Assembly (NCBI RefSeq): GCF_000372725.1
Contig: NW_005198894.1
Coordinates: 8,008 to 35,821 of the forward strand
Origin: Emiliania huxleyi CCMP1516
Taxonomy: Eukaryota; Haptophyta; Isochrysidales; Noelaerhabdaceae
DNA: 27,814 nt
Direction: 5' to 3'
Below, in pieces: positions 26,801 through 27,814 of this stretch. The notes under the pieces are model-generated. The model was not told the DNA's origin and made no database searches. It worked only from the letters and a program-made list of their open reading frames with translations. The position numbers and the translations under genes were made by a program. The number at the start of each line of letters is the position of its first letter. The first letter of the stretch is position 1.

Positions 26801-27669
26801 CAATGGACGAGCAATGGCTGGTACGGGCGGGTATGCTACGGGCCTGCCATGTGGGCATGCTCGGGCCTGCAGGGCGAAAGAGATGGACGGGCAAAGCTAT
26901 GGATGCAGCCCAGCTATGGGAAGAGCTATGTGCATGAGATCAAGTCAGCCATGGACGGGTGTGAGACGGGGCAGCTGTGGAAGGGTGGGCTCTGTGCGGA
27001 TCAGCTATGGACCGGGGCGTGGAACTATGGGATCTGTGAGAAAGCGCGGGCGTGCTGTGGACGGATCAATCATGGGAGGGCCAACCATGGCCAGAGACGG
27101 GTCAGCATCAGCATTGGATCCAATCGATCTCCCGAGCTCACCCCAGCTCACCCGAGATGACCCGAGCTCACCCGAGCTCACCCGAGCTCACGAGATGACC
27201 CGAGAAGACCTGAGCTCACCCGAGATGACGCCGAGGTAGCATCTCCCCACAGGCGCGCGGTCGGGGAGCCGGCCCGCCAGCCCCGCCTCCCGCCCCGCCT
27301 CGCAGCCGCCCTCGCAGCCCTCGTCCGGACGCGCGTCGCCGCTGCTGGGCGCGAGATGCAGCCGAGATGTAGCCGAGATGCAGCCGAGATTTCGCTCGGG
27401 ATACATTCGAGATTAACCCCAGATTGACCCGAGATTACCCGAGATTGACCTGAGATTGACCTGAGATTGACCTGAGAGTGACCCGAGGCGGCAGGCGCGT
27501 CCCGGCCCGGCACGCCGTGGGGAGGAGGAGGAGGAGGAGGCAGCGGCTGGAGCGCGCAAGCCTCGAGGCCAGCAGCGACCCCGCCATCCCGGACGAGGGC
27601 TTGTATAGTTGGAATTCCCGTAATATCATTGAAATGTGTGGTCGCACACGTGGTTTTTGTTCGACTTAG
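20872..27669 (+). CDS. DDHD-domain phospholipase (PA-PLA1-like) with C-terminal PH domain, 29 exons
   Basis: Exons: 20872-21241, 21396-21424, 21569-21616, 21737-21765, 21914-22080, 22155-22270, 22379-22441, 22661-22740, 22921-22976, 23113-23156, 23231-23263, 23606-23676, 23749-23781, 23848-23870, 23935-24002, 24429-24497, 24636-24667, 24735-24804, 25118-25165, 25308-25367, 25452-25520, 25595-25699, 25778-25807, 25870-25909, 25984-26042, 26148-26288, 26362-26428, 27253-27348, 27488-27669: 2298 nt, 765 residues, open throughout. The lipase fold starts with HLLFLVHGIGRH (about 62-73) and has VSIFGHSFGTIITYDLL with the GxSxG serine near 322. The DDHD residues are visible in FPVDCFFACGSP, RADPVSW, SAHSAYF and SEDVALF. 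The PH domain (about 562-670) has TGLWSPVLGLVQGGRLCVF and EAGAWVGDIVHAI. It should hydrolyse phosphatidic acid or another phospholipid at membranes. Donors: 18 GC, 8 GT, 2 GA. The last two exons (Pro/Ser linker, Arg-rich tail) are the least certain. Confidence 0.87.
21425..21568 (+). repeat. Lipase intron with TTCACACC remnant
   Basis: The GT donor follows CTGATTGAG; the intron ends TTTCACACCTCTTCCAACAG and carries GAGGTGTAGCC tandems. Splicing gives REFRELIEAQLRTRL. Confidence 0.8.
21617..21736 (+). repeat. Two-unit intron with duplicated exon start
   Basis: Unit 1 begins GCAGAGGGCGGTCTGATGCC and unit 2 begins GCGGAGGTGACGGTGCATTC, an exact copy of exon 4. Both end TATCAG. Removing both gives KAEEGEAEVTVHSIEW. 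Confidence 0.85.
21766..21913 (+). repeat. Two-unit intron before SLLHYPQLFD
   Basis: Both units carry copies of the start of exon 5 (TCGCTGCTGCACT). The first ends GCAGCTGTGAACGCGTAG, a variant of the hairpin-type end; the second ends with an AT-richer ATTGCTACTTCATAG. The donor is GC. Splicing gives VHSIEWHSLLHYPQL. Confidence 0.8.
22271..22378 (+). repeat. Intron of 10-nt GATCTCGGGT tandems
   Basis: About ten copies of TGATCTCGGG lie between a GTGAGT donor, the only donor in the gene close to the general consensus, and a CTCGCAG acceptor. Splicing gives APLRELLRACMPE. Confidence 0.9.
22442..22660 (+). repeat. 3 x 73-bp intron array, AT-rich type
   Basis: Units start with GTGATGGACGT(G/C)TTCTACT, the start of exon 8, and end GAATTAATTAG. 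Splicing gives RENVMDVFYYLTTSHG. Confidence 0.95.
22741..22920 (+). repeat. Two-unit intron with CCGAGATT repeats
   Basis: A GC donor (GCGAGATTGC) is followed by CGAGATTACC-type repeats. An internal copy of exon 9's start (GTACCGCGCCTATGTAGCGG) lies at 22838. It ends GGGCAG. Splicing gives LTSKYRAFVAEHP. Confidence 0.8.
22977..23112 (+). repeat. Two-unit intron splitting the catalytic GHSFG motif
   Basis: Donor GCCACTCGCACCATCGTCACC and an internal copy at 23045 both duplicate exon 10 (GCCACTCCTTCGGCACCATC). The intron lies inside the codon for the first Gly of GHSFG, so the catalytic motif exists only after splicing. Confidence 0.88.
23264..23605 (+). repeat. Five-unit intron array, mixed AT-rich and hairpin types
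   Basis: Units: 23264-23329 (66) and 23330-23398 (69), diverged and AT-rich, ending TGATAACAG and TGACAACAG; then 3 x 69 bp from 23399 ending CTAGCTGTGAACAG with CTGTGAAC(A/G)GCGTCTCTTCACACC. All start GTGCTCC.CTTCC or similar, copied from exon 12. Splicing gives GVSYPVLPFPVDCFFACG. Confidence 0.93.
23677..23748 (+). repeat. CACTTCCTAGA-type 72-nt intron
   Basis: Two copies of CACTTCCTAGACACTGCACA follow a GC donor (GCACTTCC, echoing exon start GCACGAGC). Splicing gives VSRRHERSSETADK. Confidence 0.85.
23871..23934 (+). repeat. Probable GA-AG intron, 64 nt
   Basis: GAGTGCC(A/G)CGGCCGAG occurs at the intron start and at the next exon start. Only GA-AG (or TG-AG) borders keep the frame (EPDGPKGVPRPSCDAYF). 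Confidence 0.7.
24003..24428 (+). repeat. 6 x 71-bp intron array
   Basis: Units begin G(C/T)GGAGCCGCTGCTGCCGCC, the start of exon 16, and end TTTCACGTCTGCAAG. Internal borders are AAG then GTGG or GCGG. Splicing gives DPVSWKVEPLLPPPT. Confidence 0.93.
24498..24635 (+). repeat. Two-unit intron with CCGAGAT remnants
   Basis: Donor GTGACGGAAGCAGGACGCGG and internal copy GCGACGAAGCAGAACGG (24569) both resemble exon 17 (GTGACGAAGCAGACGCGG). It ends CTATAG. Confidence 0.85.
24668..24734 (+). repeat. AAGTGTCTAGG-type 67-nt intron
   Basis: A 20-nt copy of exon 18 (GCTCCTCCCCGCCGCGGC) comes minutely modified or not at all; here it lies just upstream as GCTCCTCCCCGCCGCGGCTG, giving the GC donor. The insert is GAAGTGTCTAG x3 (reverse complement of CTAGACACTTC) and it ends TACACAG. 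Confidence 0.88.
24805..25117 (+). other. Longest simple lipase intron (313 nt), probable GA-AG
   Basis: GAGAAGGGCCCTAGAAGCGG at the start resembles exon 19 (GAGAACGACCGGCGCGGCG). It ends CTCATATCTCCC repeats and ACTGTAG. Splicing gives WLAENDRRGETDMQLF. Confidence 0.65.
25166..25307 (+). repeat. Two-unit AT-rich intron
   Basis: Copies of exon 20's start (GCTTGGATCTCGGAGAGCC) occur at 25166 (diverged) and 25238 (GCTTGGGTCTCGGGGAGCC), each followed by an AT-rich stretch ending GATTAG or AATCAG. Splicing gives FSSKAWISESLAAL. Confidence 0.88.
25808..25869 (+). repeat. Hairpin-type 62-nt intron in the PH domain
   Basis: Starts GTGACGTGCCT, a copy of exon 24 (GTGACGGGCCT), then CTCTTCACAG and GGGCTGTGAACAC, and ends TGTGAACAG. 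Splicing gives MTLRSPVTGLWSPV. Confidence 0.9.
25910..25983 (+). repeat. Hairpin-type 74-nt intron in the PH domain
   Basis: Starts GCAGCCGCCACTCCGTCGT, which matches exon 25 (GCGGCCGCCTCTGCGTGTT) at most positions; ends CTCTTCACACTTGCCGCTGTGAACAG in two arms. Splicing gives LVQGGRLCVFDD. Confidence 0.9.
26289..26361 (+). repeat. Hairpin-type 73-nt intron ending the PH domain
   Basis: Starts GTGGGCGGAAGCGTGGCCCA, resembling exon 27 (GTCGGCGACATTGTGCAC); contains GCTGTGAACGGC and CTCTTCACACG; ends TGTGAACAG. Splicing gives GAWVGDIVHAIAAA. Confidence 0.9.
26491..26990. repeat. 190-bp tandem repeat
   Basis: Units starting AGGGCGAAAGAGATGGACGG at 26491, 26681 and 26871; the first two are identical by eye and the third is partial and diverged. 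Each contains several ATGGACGGGCAAAGCT and GCAATGGACG sub-repeats. A long open frame crosses the units but looks compositional. Confidence 0.9.
27125..27235. repeat. 10-nt CCCGAGCTCA/CCCGAGATGA tandems
   Basis: About ten units; the same CCGAGAT class as other introns, ending just before exon 28. Confidence 0.85.
27349..27487 (+). repeat. Last lipase intron with CCGAGATGCAG and CCGAGATTGA tandems
   Basis: The donor GCGCGAGATGCAGCC echoes exon 29's GCGGCAGGCGCGTCC; it ends ACCCGAG. Splicing gives GRASPLLGGRRVPARH. Confidence 0.7.
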
Positions 27670-27814
27670 ATCCATAAATGACGGCTTGTGGGGGGGCTGA
27701 ACTCCTCTCTTCAATTTGGAGGGTCTAGTACATGCTGGCTCAATAAGAGAGGTGAGTATGATCGTCCTGCGTCTCATACTGAACAACATATCAATTTGAT
27801 CTTTAATTTTTATA
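27670..27814. other. AT-richer end of window, no gene seen
   Basis: 145 bp after the lipase stop. Probably the 3' UTR or intergenic. No polyadenylation motif I would rely on. Confidence 0.5.

Larger units (their letters stand above)
26429..27252 (+). other. Long intron or gene end holding 190-bp repeats
   Basis: Donor GCGAGATGAGCC after TCGACTG; acceptor CCCCACAG before exon 28. It contains 190-bp repeats, ATGGACGG-type short repeats and, from 27125, CCCGAGCTCA/CCCGAGATGA tandems. If splicing here fails, the protein would read on from 26428 into the repeats. Confidence 0.6.

Noticed and set aside
26519..27239. Two overlapping 213-codon plus-strand frames over the 190-bp repeats
   Set aside because: Both frames are open because of repeat composition; no splice or domain support beyond it.

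Overview
The window looks like nuclear DNA of a GC-rich, intron-dense unicellular eukaryote. The most likely source is a haptophyte-type alga; a pelagophyte or dinoflagellate is possible. This rests on eukaryotic domain architectures, dozens of 60-85 nt introns with mostly GC donors, retroelement fragments and heavy tandem repetition. No marker gene fixes the species.

Layout. 1-1500 (+): N-terminal part of an acylated LRR-family gene (copy 1), broken by a 778-bp terminal-inverted-repeat (TIR) element. 1500-3560: orphan exon fragments, a low-complexity C-rich block and a decayed reverse transcriptase on the minus strand. 3906-11409 (-): a 36-exon gene whose splices give an uninterrupted 1086-residue frame encoding a mitochondrial-type presequence, a transmembrane segment, a CaMK/CDPK-like protein kinase, a degenerate EF-hand and four cyclic-nucleotide-binding (CNB) domains. 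12141-13076 (-): truncated LRR-family copy 2. 13150-13975 (+): 3' end of a small unknown gene. 15021-17177 (-): unknown coiled-coil gene. 17752-19147 (-): intact LRR-family copy 3. 19200-20794: a 1595-bp TIR element with TTAA flanks carrying an ORF that resembles the C-terminal part of a non-LTR reverse transcriptase. 20872-27669 (+): a 29-exon DDHD-type phospholipase with a C-terminal PH domain, 765 residues.

The most interesting signal is the introns. I placed 63 intron sites in the kinase and lipase genes by requiring an open frame and sensible domains; both models close exactly in frame. Nearly all introns begin with a GC, GT or occasionally GA that is the start of a second copy of the downstream exon, and end with a short insert carrying the AG. 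The inserts fall into a few families: a hairpin with TTCACA...TGTGAACAG, an AT-rich TTAATTAA palindrome, a CACTTCCTAGA type and 10-11 nt CCGAGAT tandems. Several introns are amplified as perfect head-to-tail arrays (6x73, 6x67, 6x64, 6x71, 3x73 bp) in which each unit has its own donor and acceptor and the intervening exon has zero length. This looks like active, introner-like intron gain by exon-start duplication, with arrays suited to recursive splicing.

The two large genes could both act in signalling (cyclic nucleotide/calcium kinase; phospholipid hydrolysis), but nothing in the sequence links them functionally.
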